From: Marivita hallyeonensis
GTDB lineage: Bacteria; Pseudomonadota; Alphaproteobacteria; Rhodobacterales; Rhodobacteraceae
Length of the DNA stretch: 64,000 bases
Direction of reading: 5' to 3'
NCBI RefSeq assembly: GCF_900129875.1
Contig: NZ_FQXC01000001.1
Span: 558,001 to 622,000, forward strand
The position numbers and the translations under genes were made by a program. The notes below the pieces were generated by a model. It did no database searches and was not told where the DNA came from. It saw only the letters and a program-made list of their open reading frames with translations. Position 1 is the stretch's first letter. The number at the start of each line of letters is the position of its first letter. Positions 1-8,224 of the stretch are shown here, piece after piece.

Positions 1-20
1 ATCGGTAGCTGTTGAACGCC

Positions 21-797
21 TCACAGGCCCCATTTTGCAGCGGTTTCTTCGAAGAACCCTTGGGCTTTCTTCAGTTCGATCCAGCTGTTGACGTAGTTGA
101 TCCAAACCTGATCATCCTGCGGCAGAAGCATTGCAATGGGTGTCGGTGCGCGCGGGCCGTCGGTTTCGATCTGGCGCAAGTTGGGGAACTTGGTGAGCAG
201 GGTGGAGCCTTCGATGTTCGACGTCACGAACACGTCGGACCGTCCCGACAGCACTTCCTGAAATCCCCGAGCGGGAGCTTCGACGACGGTGATTTCGGCA
301 TCCGGGAACCAGTCTCGCACCATCTTTTCAAAGCTGGTGCCAAGCGTTGTGGCCACTTTGACATCGGCTTGGTTGATCGAGTCCCAGCCCGAGAAACGGT
401 CGATCTTGTCATCTGTTGTGAACGGGAAGATCTCGACCGAAATGTAGCTGTCGGAATAGCCAGCCGCCTTGAGACGTGCCGGGCTGATCGAGGCCGATCC
501 CGTCATGTGATAGTTGCCCGCAACCACACCGTTGACCAGCGTCTTCCAGTCGGTGGCGACGAATTCAAGTTCTACACCAAGGTCTTCTGCAAGCTGTGTC
601 ATCACGTCGATGTCATAGCCGACATAGGTGTTTGTGGCGGGGTCGCGGACCGACATAGGGTTCCAGTCACCGGTCGTGCCGACCTTGAGCACGCCTTCGC
701 TCAGAATGTCCTGCAAGGCGGATTGGGCCGAGGCGGGTGCGGCGAGCAACGACACGGCAAATGCCGCCGCCAAACCGATAGATTTCAGAAAACGCAT
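21..797 (-). CDS. Family 3 extracellular solute-binding protein (polar amino acid ABC transporter)
   Basis: A 258-residue periplasmic binding protein with a Sec signal peptide ending in PASAQ at about residue 25. The mature part has the family 3 layout: an N-terminal lobe with GDWNPM and GYDIDV, then SPARLK, which carries the arginine that usually holds an amino acid carboxylate, then the second lobe. It is divergent from an amino acid type ATPase and permease, which it presumably serves. Cyclohexadienyl dehydratase (PheC) shares this fold and some sequence, so an enzyme is a less likely alternative. The start is the first ATG, preceded by an AAGGGAAG-like ribosome site. The amino acid bound cannot be read from the sequence. 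Confidence 0.85.
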   Translation of the reverse strand: MRFLKSIGLAAAFAVSLLAAPASAQSALQDILSEGVLKVGTTGDWNPMSVRDPATNTYVGYDIDVMTQLAEDLGVELEFVATDWKTLVNGVVAGNYHMTGSASISPARLKAAGYSDSYISVEIFPFTTDDKIDRFSGWDSINQADVKVATTLGTSFEKMVRDWFPDAEITVVEAPARGFQEVLSGRSDVFVTSNIEGSTLLTKFPNLRQIETDGPRAPTPIAMLLPQDDQVWINYVNSWIELKKAQGFFEETAAKWGL

Positions 798-925
798 GGT
801 TCTTCCCTTTTCGTGGATGTCTTGGTGAGGTTACATGGGGCGGAACGCTCTGACGGCCATCCCGGAAACGCAATCTGTGTTGCGCGCGCTATCTTGAGAG
901 CACTGAAGATGGATCGGAGACGAAG

Positions 926-1666
926 ATGAGGTCTGAGCGCGTCATAGACATATCTGCGCTGAACAAGTCTTTCGGCGACTTCCAGGTTCTGAAGACCGTC
1001 GATCTTGAGGTGGATCTTGGCGAGCGTATCGTCATTTGCGGACCTTCTGGATCAGGCAAGTCTACTCTAATCAGATGTGTAAATGGATTGGAACAGTATG
1101 ATTCCGGCACACTTATCGTTGACGGCATCAATCTTGCTGATCCCGGCGGCGTGGACCGGGTCCGTTCCGAAGTTGGAATGGTATTCCAGCAATTCAACCT
1201 GTTTCCCCATCTGAGCGTCCTCGACAACCTGACGCTTGGCCCGATGAAAGCGCGCGGCCTCTCGCGGGCGGACGCCGAAGCGCTTGCGATGGAATACCTG
1301 GAACGTGTCCGGATTCCGGAACAGGCAAAGAAGCGACCTCGCGAATTGTCAGGAGGGCAGCAGCAACGCGTGGCAATTGCGCGGTCTTTGTGCATGAAGC
1401 CCAAGATCATGCTCTTCGACGAACCCACTTCGGCTCTGGACCCCGAGATGATTTCAGAGGTGCTCGATGTGATGGTCGAACTGGCGGAAGAGGGGATGAC
1501 CATGTTGGTTGTCACACATGAGATGGGTTTTGCCCGCAAGGTGGCCGACCGGATGGTGTTCATGGACGCGGGTGAAATCGTTGAAACCGGCACGCCTTCA
1601 GTGGTCTTCGATGCACCAAAGTCGGCGCGCTTCCGCGCGTTTCTTGACAAGATCCTCCAGCATTGA
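926..1666 (+). CDS. Polar amino acid ABC transporter ATP-binding protein (GlnQ/HisP type)
   Basis: A 246-residue cytoplasmic ATPase energising amino acid uptake. Visible motifs are Walker [10 protein letters not shown] near residue 40, the Q-loop in [11 protein letters not shown], signature LSGGQQQR, Walker [13 protein letters not shown] and the switch histidine in VTHEMGF. This set is typical of the GlnQ/GltL/HisP family. A GGAG ribosome site sits 7 bases before the ATG. It is followed at once by the permease gene and lies divergent from the binding protein gene. Strongly related to the second amino acid ATPase of the window (bztD-like), but with a different partner set. Confidence 0.93.
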   Translation: MRSERVIDISALNKSFGDFQVLKTVDLEVDLGERIVICGPSGSGKSTLIRCVNGLEQYDSGTLIVDGINLADPGGVDRVRSEVGMVFQQFNLFPHLSVLDNLTLGPMKARGLSRADAEALAMEYLERVRIPEQAKKRPRELSGGQQQRVAIARSLCMKPKIMLFDEPTSALDPEMISEVLDVMVELAEEGMTMLVVTHEMGFARKVADRMVFMDAGEIVETGTPSVVFDAPKSARFRAFLDKILQH

Positions 1667-1677
1667 GGCACGCGGCG

Positions 1678-2448
1678 ATGATACGACCTTTCAAGGTTTG
1701 GGCGCTGCTTTTCGCTGTGCTGTTTGTGACCGGGTGCAGCGGCGGCGGCACCTGGGGCTGGTACGTGATCGACCCGAGCACCGAACAGGGCATGTCGAAC
1801 GTCCGTTTCCTTGTCGGTGGCTTTTGGGCAACGATCCAGCTGTCTTTGATCGCTGCGGCCATGTCCATGATGATCGGACTTCTTGTTGCGTTGCCGGGCA
1901 TGTCATCAAACCGCTGGATCCGCTTGCCCAGCCGCATCTACATCGAATTCATTCGCGCCATTCCGCTTTTGCCTATGCTATTCTGGGTATTCTACGGTTT
2001 GCCGGTGGTGATGCGATCAATGGGCGTTCCCATCAGCATCGATGCTTTCTGGGGTGCCATCATCACCCTCGCGATATCAGATTCTGCCTTCACCGCCGAG
2101 ATTTACCGCGCGGGTATTCAATCCATTCCCAAAGGTCAGACCGAGGCCGCCCGGACCGTCGGGCTCAGCTACACGCAGACCATGCGCTACGTCGTTCTTC
2201 CGCAGGCGATCCGGCGCATTCTGCCACCCTTGGCGAACCAATTCATCTACATCGTCAAAATGTCCGCCTTTGCGTCCGTCATCGGGATGCAGGAACTCAC
2301 GCGGCGCGCCAACGAGTTGGTGGTGACGGAATACCGACCGCTTGAAATCTATACGCTTTTGATCCTCGAATACCTCGTGCTGGTGCTCATCATCAGTTTC
2401 TTCGTGCGGTGGCTGGAACGAAAAATGGGCTCGGACGAGAGCCGTTAA
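1678..2448 (+). CDS. Amino acid ABC transporter permease with an N-terminal lipobox
   Basis: A 256-residue inner membrane permease of the HisM/GlnP family. The EAA loop (QTEAARTVGLS, then LPQAIRRILPPL) contacts the ATPase. I chose the ATG at 1678; an upstream in-frame TTG overlaps the ATPase stop but is a weaker start. The N-terminus is unusual: a short hydrophobic stretch ends in LFVTGC followed by SGGG, which fits a lipobox and is not usual for permeases. A periplasmic segment of about 30 residues follows before the first real membrane helix (ATIQLSLIAAAMSMMIGLL). Only one permease gene is present, so it probably forms a homodimer. Confidence 0.88.
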   Translation: MIRPFKVWALLFAVLFVTGCSGGGTWGWYVIDPSTEQGMSNVRFLVGGFWATIQLSLIAAAMSMMIGLLVALPGMSSNRWIRLPSRIYIEFIRAIPLLPMLFWVFYGLPVVMRSMGVPISIDAFWGAIITLAISDSAFTAEIYRAGIQSIPKGQTEAARTVGLSYTQTMRYVVLPQAIRRILPPLANQFIYIVKMSAFASVIGMQELTRRANELVVTEYRPLEIYTLLILEYLVLVLIISFFVRWLERKMGSDESR

Positions 2449-2459
2449 GGGAGAGACAT

Positions 2460-2816
2460 ATGAGTTGGTCGGACTTCATGAGCGATACGGTCGCGCGCAT
2501 TGGCAGGTTGCAGAAGGAAACCCCCGATACGATGGCGGGGTTCAACATGATGGGCAAATCCGCAAAGACCAATGGCGCTTTGTCTGAGAAGACCAAGGAA
2601 CTGATCGCTTTGGGAATTGCGATTTCTACACGCTGCGACAGCTGCATTGCGTTTCACGTCAAATCGCTGGTTCGGCTGAAGACCACGCGCGAGGAATTCT
2701 GCGAAGCGCTGGCGATGATCGCGTATATGGGCGGCGGTCCTTCGGTGGCGTTCAGCGCGAAGGCTTTGGAGGCATTCGATGAGTTCACCGGCGGCGCGCC
2801 GGGCAAATCGGTATGA
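2460..2816 (+). CDS. Carboxymuconolactone decarboxylase / AhpD-like family protein
   Basis: A 118-residue small helical protein of the CMD/AhpD family. The redox pair CDSC followed by IAFHVK gives the pattern CxxCxxxH seen in AhpD-like alkylhydroperoxidase proteins, which act as thiol-dependent peroxidase partners. The ATG is preceded by GGGAGAGACAT and lies 11 bases after the permease stop, so the gene is in the transporter operon. No ligand role in transport is apparent; an oxidative or substrate-processing role tied to the imported compound is inference only. Confidence 0.82.
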   Translation: MSWSDFMSDTVARIGRLQKETPDTMAGFNMMGKSAKTNGALSEKTKELIALGIAISTRCDSCIAFHVKSLVRLKTTREEFCEALAMIAYMGGGPSVAFSAKALEAFDEFTGGAPGKSV

Positions 2817-2825
2817 CCTTGTTCG

Positions 2826-3410
2826 TCATGTGACCGCTTTGCGCACCATGTCCCAATAGATCGTTTCGACCTCTTCCTGGGACAGCCGCCCGCCGCTGCG
2901 ATACCAGGTGTTCACGCCCGTCAACATTGCGATGATCGCAAGCGTGGTGATCTTTGTATCCGCGACGTGAAAAACGCCCTGTTCCCGTCCATCGCGCAGG
3001 ATGTCTTCCAGCTCGCTCTCGTAGGCGCCGCGCAGGTCTTCGATGATTTTGAAATTCTCGGCGGTGAGATTGCGCAATTCCATGTAGGAAATGAAAACCG
3101 CCTCGGGCCGGTCAAGGTGGAAGCCGATGTGAAAACGCGTGAATGTTTCCAACCGGTCTTCCGGAGTGTCGGGCTTTTTCAGTGCTGCGCGGGCGGTAAG
3201 CAAATCGTCCATGTGCCCCTTGAGCAAATCAAAGAGAAGTGACTGCTTGTCCGGTGTGTAATTGTAAAGCGCACCGGCCTGAACGCCCACTTCTTTTGCG
3301 ATCTGGCGCATGGATACGGCCGCGTAGCCATGTTGCGCAAACAAGCGCAGTGCTGCCTCGCGGATGCGGGGGCCGGTGATATCGGAATGAGATCCAGCAG
3401 TGCGCGCCAT
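2826..3410 (-). CDS. TetR/AcrR family transcriptional regulator
   Basis: A 194-residue one-component repressor. Residues about 10-55 form the TetR helix-turn-helix, with AALRLFAQHGYAAVSMRQIA and then VGVQAGALYNY. The rest is the ligand-binding domain, with no motif that names the effector. A much longer open frame exists upstream, antisense to hom, but the domain begins right after the ATG at 3410. The gene is convergent with the transporter operon and has a 14-bp inverted repeat just upstream, probably its own operator. Target genes other than itself and the divergent lipoprotein gene are unknown. Confidence 0.9.
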   Translation of the reverse strand: MARTAGSHSDITGPRIREAALRLFAQHGYAAVSMRQIAKEVGVQAGALYNYTPDKQSLLFDLLKGHMDDLLTARAALKKPDTPEDRLETFTRFHIGFHLDRPEAVFISYMELRNLTAENFKIIEDLRGAYESELEDILRDGREQGVFHVADTKITTLAIIAMLTGVNTWYRSGGRLSQEEVETIYWDMVRKAVT

Positions 3411-3425
3411 GCCAGTCAGCGTAAC

Positions 3426-3439
3426 TGAACAAGCGTTCA
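3426..3439. promoter_or_regulatory. Candidate TetR operator (inverted repeat TGAAC-N4-GTTCA)
   Basis: Seen: arms TGAAC and GTTCA separated by AAGC, 16 bases upstream of the TetR start codon and about 68 bases before the divergent lipoprotein start. TetR proteins commonly bind such short palindromes next to their own gene, so autoregulation with effect on the divergent gene is inferred. Confidence 0.5.
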
Positions 3440-3506
3440 AATCAAGCCTGCGGTTGCGCAGGTCTTTTCTGTGCGGCATGACGGTAGGGCAGGAGGTGTG
3501 GTGCGG

Positions 3507-3788
3507 ATGTGGCGTGGCGTAATCATCGTGGTCGTTTCTCTCTCCGCCTGTGCGGAGTTTCCGGACGTGGACGCCGCTTTGGCCAAAGGCGATGCGACGC
3601 GCGACTACCCTGCGCTTCTTCCGTTTGAACAGCTCTTGAACGCGGAAGAGCCGCGATTGGCCGACACCGATGACGAAGCGCTGCGTGCACGCGCCGACGC
3701 CTTGCGTGGGCGCGCGGATGCGTTGCGTGGGCCGGTGATCGATGGCAACACACGCGGGCGCATGGCCGATGGTGTCCGCCAACCCTGA
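3507..3788 (+). CDS. Small putative lipoprotein with RADALRG repeats
   Basis: A 93-residue protein of unknown function. The N-terminus MWRGVIIVVVSLSAC is a signal peptide ending in a lipobox, so it is probably anchored to a membrane facing the periplasm. The C-terminal half contains a 7-residue tandem repeat (ALRARAD, ALRGRAD, ALRGP) encoded by a 21-bp near-repeat, likely a short helix or coiled coil. An AGGAGG site lies upstream; GTG at 3501 is a possible alternative start, ATG at 3507 is given here. It is divergent from the TetR gene and lies upstream of hom. Confidence 0.7.
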   Translation: MWRGVIIVVVSLSACAEFPDVDAALAKGDATRDYPALLPFEQLLNAEEPRLADTDDEALRARADALRGRADALRGPVIDGNTRGRMADGVRQP

Positions 3789-3863
3789 CGCGCCCCGTTG
3801 CAGCAACCCGTCCAAGGCGCTATTGCGAGCCAAATCACGCCGGTTTGCAAAAGGAAACACCCC

Positions 3864-5150
3864 ATGACTGAACCATTGCGCCTTGGAATTGCGGGTCTGG
3901 GGACCGTCGGGGCAGGCGTTGTTAAGATCGTGCGCCAGAAGGCGGGCCTTCTTGAAGCGCGTGGCGGACGTCCGATCGCAATCTCCGCCGTTTGCGCCCG
4001 CAACCGGGCCAAGGATCGCGGCGTTTCTCTCGACTGCTACGACTGGGAAGACGATCCGGTCGCATTGGCGCAGCGCGACGATGTCGACGTGTTCGTTGAA
4101 CTCATGGGGGGAAGCGACGGCCCGGCAAAGGCTGCCACCGAGGCGGCGTTGAAAGCGGGTAAGGACGTGGTCTCGGCCAATAAGGCGCTGCTTGCGCATC
4201 ACGGGCAAGCGCTCGCGCAAGCTGCGGAAGCCTCCGGCGCTGTGTTGCGCTTCGAAGCGGCTGTTGCCGGTGGGATCCCGGTTGTGAAAGCGCTGACCGA
4301 AGGGCTTGCCGGAAACGATATCGAACGCGTCATGGGCGTGATGAACGGAACCTGCAATTACATCCTGACGCGGATGGAGTCGGCAGGTCTGACCTATGAA
4401 CAGGCCTTCGCCGAAGCCGATGGCTTGGGCTACCTCGAAGCCGACCCGAACCTTGACGTCGGCGGCATTGATGCTGGCCACAAGCTCTCGCTTTTGGCCT
4501 CGATCGCCTTTGGCACGCAGGTGGCCTTTGATGATGTGGAGCTTGAAGGCATAGGCCGCGTAAGCATCGAAGACATCCGTCAGGCAGCGGACATGGGCTA
4601 CAAGGTCAAGCTGCTCGGTGTTTGCCAGATGAGCGGCCGTGGCTTGGAGCAACGGATGTCACCCTGCCTTGTGCCGGCATTGTCTCCACTGGGTCAGCTG
4701 GAAGGGGGCACCAATATGGTCGTCATCGAGGGCGATCAGGTTGGCCAGATCGTTCTGCGCGGAGCCGGAGCAGGTGAAGGCCCGACCGCGAGCGCTGTGT
4801 TGGGTGACGTGCTCGATATCGCGCGCGGCACGCGCGTGTCGACCTTTGGCCAACTTTCGGACAAGCTGGTCAAGGCGGAACCAGCCAAGACATCGACACC
4901 GGCACCCTATTACTTGCGGATGAGTCTGCTCGACAAACCCGGCGCGCTGGCGAAGGTCGCGGCGGTTCTGGGCGAAGCCGGCGTGTCGATCAATCGCATG
5001 CGTCAGCGCAGCCACGAACAGGACACGGCGCCTGTCCTGATCGTAACGCACAAAACCACGCGCGCCGCGCTGGATGAAGCGCTGTGTGCGATGAAGGGGA
5101 CTGGCGTGGTCGAAGGCGAACCGGTGGCGCTGCGCATCGAACAGGTCTGA
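3864..5150 (+). CDS. hom: Homoserine dehydrogenase
   Basis: A 428-residue enzyme reducing aspartate semialdehyde to homoserine with NAD(P)H, the branch point to threonine, methionine and isoleucine. The N-terminal Rossmann motif is GIAGLGTVGAG. The central catalytic part includes SANKALLA, NGTCNYIL and the substrate region LDVGGIDAGHK. A C-terminal ACT domain (YYLRMSLLDKPGALA onwards, about residues 350-428) suggests feedback control, probably by threonine. AAGGAA lies 8 bases before the ATG; an earlier in-frame start is not needed. It is followed by glpX and recJ on the same strand. Confidence 0.97.
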   Translation: MTEPLRLGIAGLGTVGAGVVKIVRQKAGLLEARGGRPIAISAVCARNRAKDRGVSLDCYDWEDDPVALAQRDDVDVFVELMGGSDGPAKAATEAALKAGKDVVSANKALLAHHGQALAQAAEASGAVLRFEAAVAGGIPVVKALTEGLAGNDIERVMGVMNGTCNYILTRMESAGLTYEQAFAEADGLGYLEADPNLDVGGIDAGHKLSLLASIAFGTQVAFDDVELEGIGRVSIEDIRQAADMGYKVKLLGVCQMSGRGLEQRMSPCLVPALSPLGQLEGGTNMVVIEGDQVGQIVLRGAGAGEGPTASAVLGDVLDIARGTRVSTFGQLSDKLVKAEPAKTSTPAPYYLRMSLLDKPGALAKVAAVLGEAGVSINRMRQRSHEQDTAPVLIVTHKTTRAALDEALCAMKGTGVVEGEPVALRIEQV

Positions 5151-5170
5151 CGCAGATAGCGCAATCAACC

Positions 5171-5199
5171 TTGTCACTCCGAAGCCCCGCGCTTAACAC
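5171..5199 (+). promoter_or_regulatory. Candidate sigma-70 promoter of glpX
   Basis: TTGTCA and TAACAC are separated by 17 bases, placing a start of transcription near 5206 and a leader of about 28 bases containing GGAG. This is a pattern match only; read-through from hom is equally possible. Confidence 0.4.
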
Positions 5200-5233
5200 G
5201 CTAGGGACTGACCCATTCTGATCGGAGACCCTT

Positions 5234-6199
5234 ATGACCACGCGCACTGACTTCAATGACCGTATGTTGTCCCTCGGTCTGGCGCGTGTGGCCGAACAGG
5301 CGGCCATCGCAACGGTAGATCTTATTGGTCGTGGTGATGAAAAAGCCGCGGATCAGGCTGCGGTCAATGCAATGCGCCAACAGCTCAACATGCTCGATAT
5401 CGCGGGTGTGGTTGTCATCGGCGAAGGCGAACGCGACGAAGCGCCGATGCTATATATCGGCGAAGAAGTGGGGACCGGAAACGGGCCTGGCGTCGATATC
5501 GCTCTTGACCCGCTCGAAGGCACCACGTTGACCGCCAAGGACATGCCCAATGCTCTGACTGTGATCGCGATGGGACCACGTGGGTCCATGTTGCATGCGC
5601 CGGACGTCTACATGGACAAGCTGGCCATCGGTCCGGGATTCGCCTCCGATCTTGTGACGCTCGACATGTCGCCGCGCGAGCGGGTCGCAGCACTGGCCAA
5701 GGTCAAGGGATGCCGCGAGCGTGACATCACGGTCTGCGTTCTCGAACGTCCGCGCCACGAAGACATGATCTCGGAAATCCGCTCCACCGGTGCCGCGATC
5801 CGACTGATCACCGATGGCGACGTGGCAGGTGTCATGCATTGCGCGGAACCACACCTGACCGGCATCGACATGTATATGGGCACCGGCGGCGCCCCGGAAG
5901 GCGTGCTGGCGGCGGCGGCCTTGAAATGCATGGGCGGGCAAATCCAGGGTCGCCTTCTGTTCCGCAACGACGATGAACGCGCCCGTGCCGATAAGGCCGG
6001 GATCACCGATCTCGACAAGATCTACACCCGCGACGATATGGTGACCGAAGACGTCATCTTCGCGGCGACCGGCGTAACAACCGGGTCGCTTGTGGCCGGT
6101 ATCAAGCGTGAAATCGGGTACTACACGACCGAAACGCTCCTCATGCGCTCCAAGACTGGATCGGTGCGTCGGATGACCTATCGCAACCCGATGCAGTGA
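5234..6199 (+). CDS. glpX: Class II fructose-1,6-bisphosphatase
   Basis: A 321-residue GlpX-type phosphatase that converts fructose 1,6-bisphosphate to fructose 6-phosphate in gluconeogenesis; in some autotrophs it also acts on sedoheptulose bisphosphate. Seen: the metal-binding set GEGERDEAPM, DPLEGTT and the TGGAPEGV phosphate region, with the usual length. A GGAG site precedes the ATG. The order hom-glpX-recJ is, to my knowledge, common in the Roseobacter group and probably reflects a conserved transcription unit. Confidence 0.97.
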   Translation: MTTRTDFNDRMLSLGLARVAEQAAIATVDLIGRGDEKAADQAAVNAMRQQLNMLDIAGVVVIGEGERDEAPMLYIGEEVGTGNGPGVDIALDPLEGTTLTAKDMPNALTVIAMGPRGSMLHAPDVYMDKLAIGPGFASDLVTLDMSPRERVAALAKVKGCRERDITVCVLERPRHEDMISEIRSTGAAIRLITDGDVAGVMHCAEPHLTGIDMYMGTGGAPEGVLAAAALKCMGGQIQGRLLFRNDDERARADKAGITDLDKIYTRDDMVTEDVIFAATGVTTGSLVAGIKREIGYYTTETLLMRSKTGSVRRMTYRNPMQ

Positions 6200-6209
6200 T
6201 GGCAGCACC

Positions 6210-7961
6210 GTGACCGGCTATCTGGGCGTAGAACGGTCCTTGACCGGACGGCGCTGGGTGGGGCCATCCCCCGATGTAACGCGGCATGCCGAAGCTCTTG
6301 TTCAGCAAAGCGGGTTGCCTCAGGCCTTGTGTCAAACACTTGCCCGGCTGGGCGTACCGGCTGCTGAAGTCGAGACCTATCTCGAACCCACGCTGCGCGC
6401 GCTCTTGCCTGACCCGCGGTCCTTGCGCGATATGGAGCGGGCGGCAAGCCGTCTTGTGGCGGCGGTGAGCCAACGCCAGCGCATTGCGATCTTTGCCGAT
6501 TACGATGTGGATGGCGGGGCCTCGGCCGCGCTGTTGATCGACTGGCTACGGCAGATGGATCGAACCGCGACGCTGTACGTCCCGGATCGCATCGACGAAG
6601 GCTACGGCCCAAACGAACCCGCGATGGCGGCTTTGGCCCGAGACCACGATCTGATCATATGCGTCGATTGCGGAACACTCTCACACGGGCCGATTGCGGC
6701 AGCAGAAGGGGCAGATGTCGTCGTTCTTGACCACCACCTTGGTGGTGAAACCCTTCCAGACGCTTTTGCCGTGGTGAATCCAAACCGTCAGGACGAAGAC
6801 GGCGCAATGGCGCATCTTTGCGCTGCGGCGGTCGTTTTCCTTTGCCTCGTGGAAGCGGGGCGGCAATTGCGAGAGGCCGCGACGCAGGGCCCCGATCTGA
6901 TGCAAATGCTCGATCTCGTGTCTCTTGCCACGGTGGCCGACGTGGCGCCACTCAAGGGGGTGAACCGGGCGTTGGTGCGGCAGGGGCTTAAGATCATGGC
7001 ACAGCGCGCCCGGCCCGGATTGGTGGCGCTTTGCGATGTGGGACGATTGGAAACGGCTCCGAAATCCTATCACCTTGGGTTTGTTCTTGGCCCTCGGGTC
7101 AACGCGGGTGGGCGGATCGGCAAAGCTGACCTCGGCGCGCGGCTGTTGTCCTGCACCGATCCGCACGAGGCCAGGGCCATGGCCGAACGACTGGACGCGC
7201 TCAACACAGAACGTCGCGACATTGAAGAGGCGGTGCGCGCGCAAGCACTGGAGCAGGCCGAGGCACGCGGCCTTGACGCGCCGCTTGTCTGGGCTGCAGG
7301 TGAGGGCTGGCATCCCGGCGTCGTTGGCATCGTTGCGTCCCGCCTCAAGGAACTCACCAACCGTCCCTCGATTGTGATCGGCTTCGACGGGGACGATGGA
7401 AAAGGTTCGGGCCGGTCGGTCAGCGGCATTGACCTTGGCGCATCGATCCAGCGTCTGACGCACGAAGGTCTGTTGCAAAAGGGCGGGGGTCACAAAATGG
7501 CGGCGGGCTTGTCTCTGAGCCGTGCGCAACTGGAACCCGCGATGGCGCGGCTGGCGGAACTTCTGGCAAAACAAGGGGCTGACACACTTGGTGCGTCCGA
7601 CCTGCGCCTTGACGGCCCCCTCATGCCCGGCGCTGCCACATCCGAGCTTGTGGACCAGCTGGAAACTGCGGGCCCCTTCGGCGCAGGCGCCGCCGCACCG
7701 CGGTTCGCCTTTCCGGATGCTCAGATCGCCTTTGCCAAACGCGTTGGCAGCAGCCACCTGAAGCTAAGCTTTGGCGACGGACTGGGTCCCCGGCTCGATG
7801 CCATCTGCTTCGGTGCCTTCGACGGCCCACTTGGACCCGCGCTTGAGCAGAATGGTGGAGCGCGATTCCATCTGGCGGGGCGGTTAGAGATCAACGAATG
7901 GGGCGGTCGCCGCGCGGTTCAACTTCGCCTTGAAGACGCGGCGCCTGCTACAGTGACATAG
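6210..7961 (+). CDS. recJ: Single-stranded-DNA-specific exonuclease RecJ
   Basis: A 583-residue 5'-3' exonuclease on single-stranded DNA used in recombination and mismatch repair. DHH superfamily motifs are visible: FADYDVDGG (motif I), VDCGT (II), VVLDHHLGG (III), and the DHHA1 signature around KGGGHKMAAG. The start is GTG, 11 bases after the glpX stop, with only a weak ribosome site, suggesting coupling to glpX translation. Length matches the family. Confidence 0.96.
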   Translation: MTGYLGVERSLTGRRWVGPSPDVTRHAEALVQQSGLPQALCQTLARLGVPAAEVETYLEPTLRALLPDPRSLRDMERAASRLVAAVSQRQRIAIFADYDVDGGASAALLIDWLRQMDRTATLYVPDRIDEGYGPNEPAMAALARDHDLIICVDCGTLSHGPIAAAEGADVVVLDHHLGGETLPDAFAVVNPNRQDEDGAMAHLCAAAVVFLCLVEAGRQLREAATQGPDLMQMLDLVSLATVADVAPLKGVNRALVRQGLKIMAQRARPGLVALCDVGRLETAPKSYHLGFVLGPRVNAGGRIGKADLGARLLSCTDPHEARAMAERLDALNTERRDIEEAVRAQALEQAEARGLDAPLVWAAGEGWHPGVVGIVASRLKELTNRPSIVIGFDGDDGKGSGRSVSGIDLGASIQRLTHEGLLQKGGGHKMAAGLSLSRAQLEPAMARLAELLAKQGADTLGASDLRLDGPLMPGAATSELVDQLETAGPFGAGAAAPRFAFPDAQIAFAKRVGSSHLKLSFGDGLGPRLDAICFGAFDGPLGPALEQNGGARFHLAGRLEINEWGGRRAVQLRLEDAAPATVT

Positions 7962-8051
7962 GAGTAAGTATCTGAAATGAAAAATTTTTCGTAAGCTTGC
8001 CATCCACCATCCGCTGGTACCAAAAATCCATCCGGATTGTTGAATTTCCAC

Positions 8052-8080
8052 TTGCATGGCTCCGCCGCTTTGCCTAAACA
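8052..8080 (+). promoter_or_regulatory. Candidate promoter of tRNA-Glu
   Basis: TTGCAT and TAAACA spaced by 17 bases end 15 bases before the mature 5' end of the tRNA. The 90 bases between the recJ stop and this promoter are AT-richer and hold no other feature I can name. Confidence 0.55.
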
Positions 8081-8095
8081 CCGCTCACCAAGCGT

Positions 8096-8170
8096 GGCCC
8101 GTTCGTCTATCGGTTAGGACGCCAGGTTTTCAACCTGGAAAGAGGGGTTCGATTCCCCTACGGGCTGCCA
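8096..8170 (+). tRNA. tRNA-Glu (anticodon TTC)
   Basis: A complete 75-nt cloverleaf. The acceptor GGCCCGT pairs with ACGGGCT, closed by a G-U pair. The anticodon stem CCAGG/CCTGG carries loop TTTTCAA with TTC at the centre. The T-arm is GGGGTTCGATTCCCC and CCA is encoded. It is a single gene, upstream of the Deg protease gene. Confidence 0.97.
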
Positions 8171-8188
8171 CTTCTCCTCCGCTCAAGA

Positions 8189-8218
8189 CTTGCAAATGGT
8201 CCCGTCGCTCGACATATC
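8189..8218 (+). promoter_or_regulatory. Candidate heat-shock-like promoter of the Deg protease gene
   Basis: CTTGCAA followed after 17 bases by CATATC resembles the alphaproteobacterial RpoH pattern (CTTG and CATAT elements). Counting from the -10, transcription would begin at or next to the ATG at 8225, so the message would be leaderless. The 54-bp gap after the tRNA has no clear Shine-Dalgarno sequence, which fits. Confidence 0.35.
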
Positions 8219-8224
8219 CGAGCC

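Noticed and set aside
3411-4652. A minus-strand frame continuous with the TetR gene, up to 608 codons.
   Set aside because: It is antisense to hom, whose product is a complete, recognisable enzyme; the TetR domain starts at ATG 3410.
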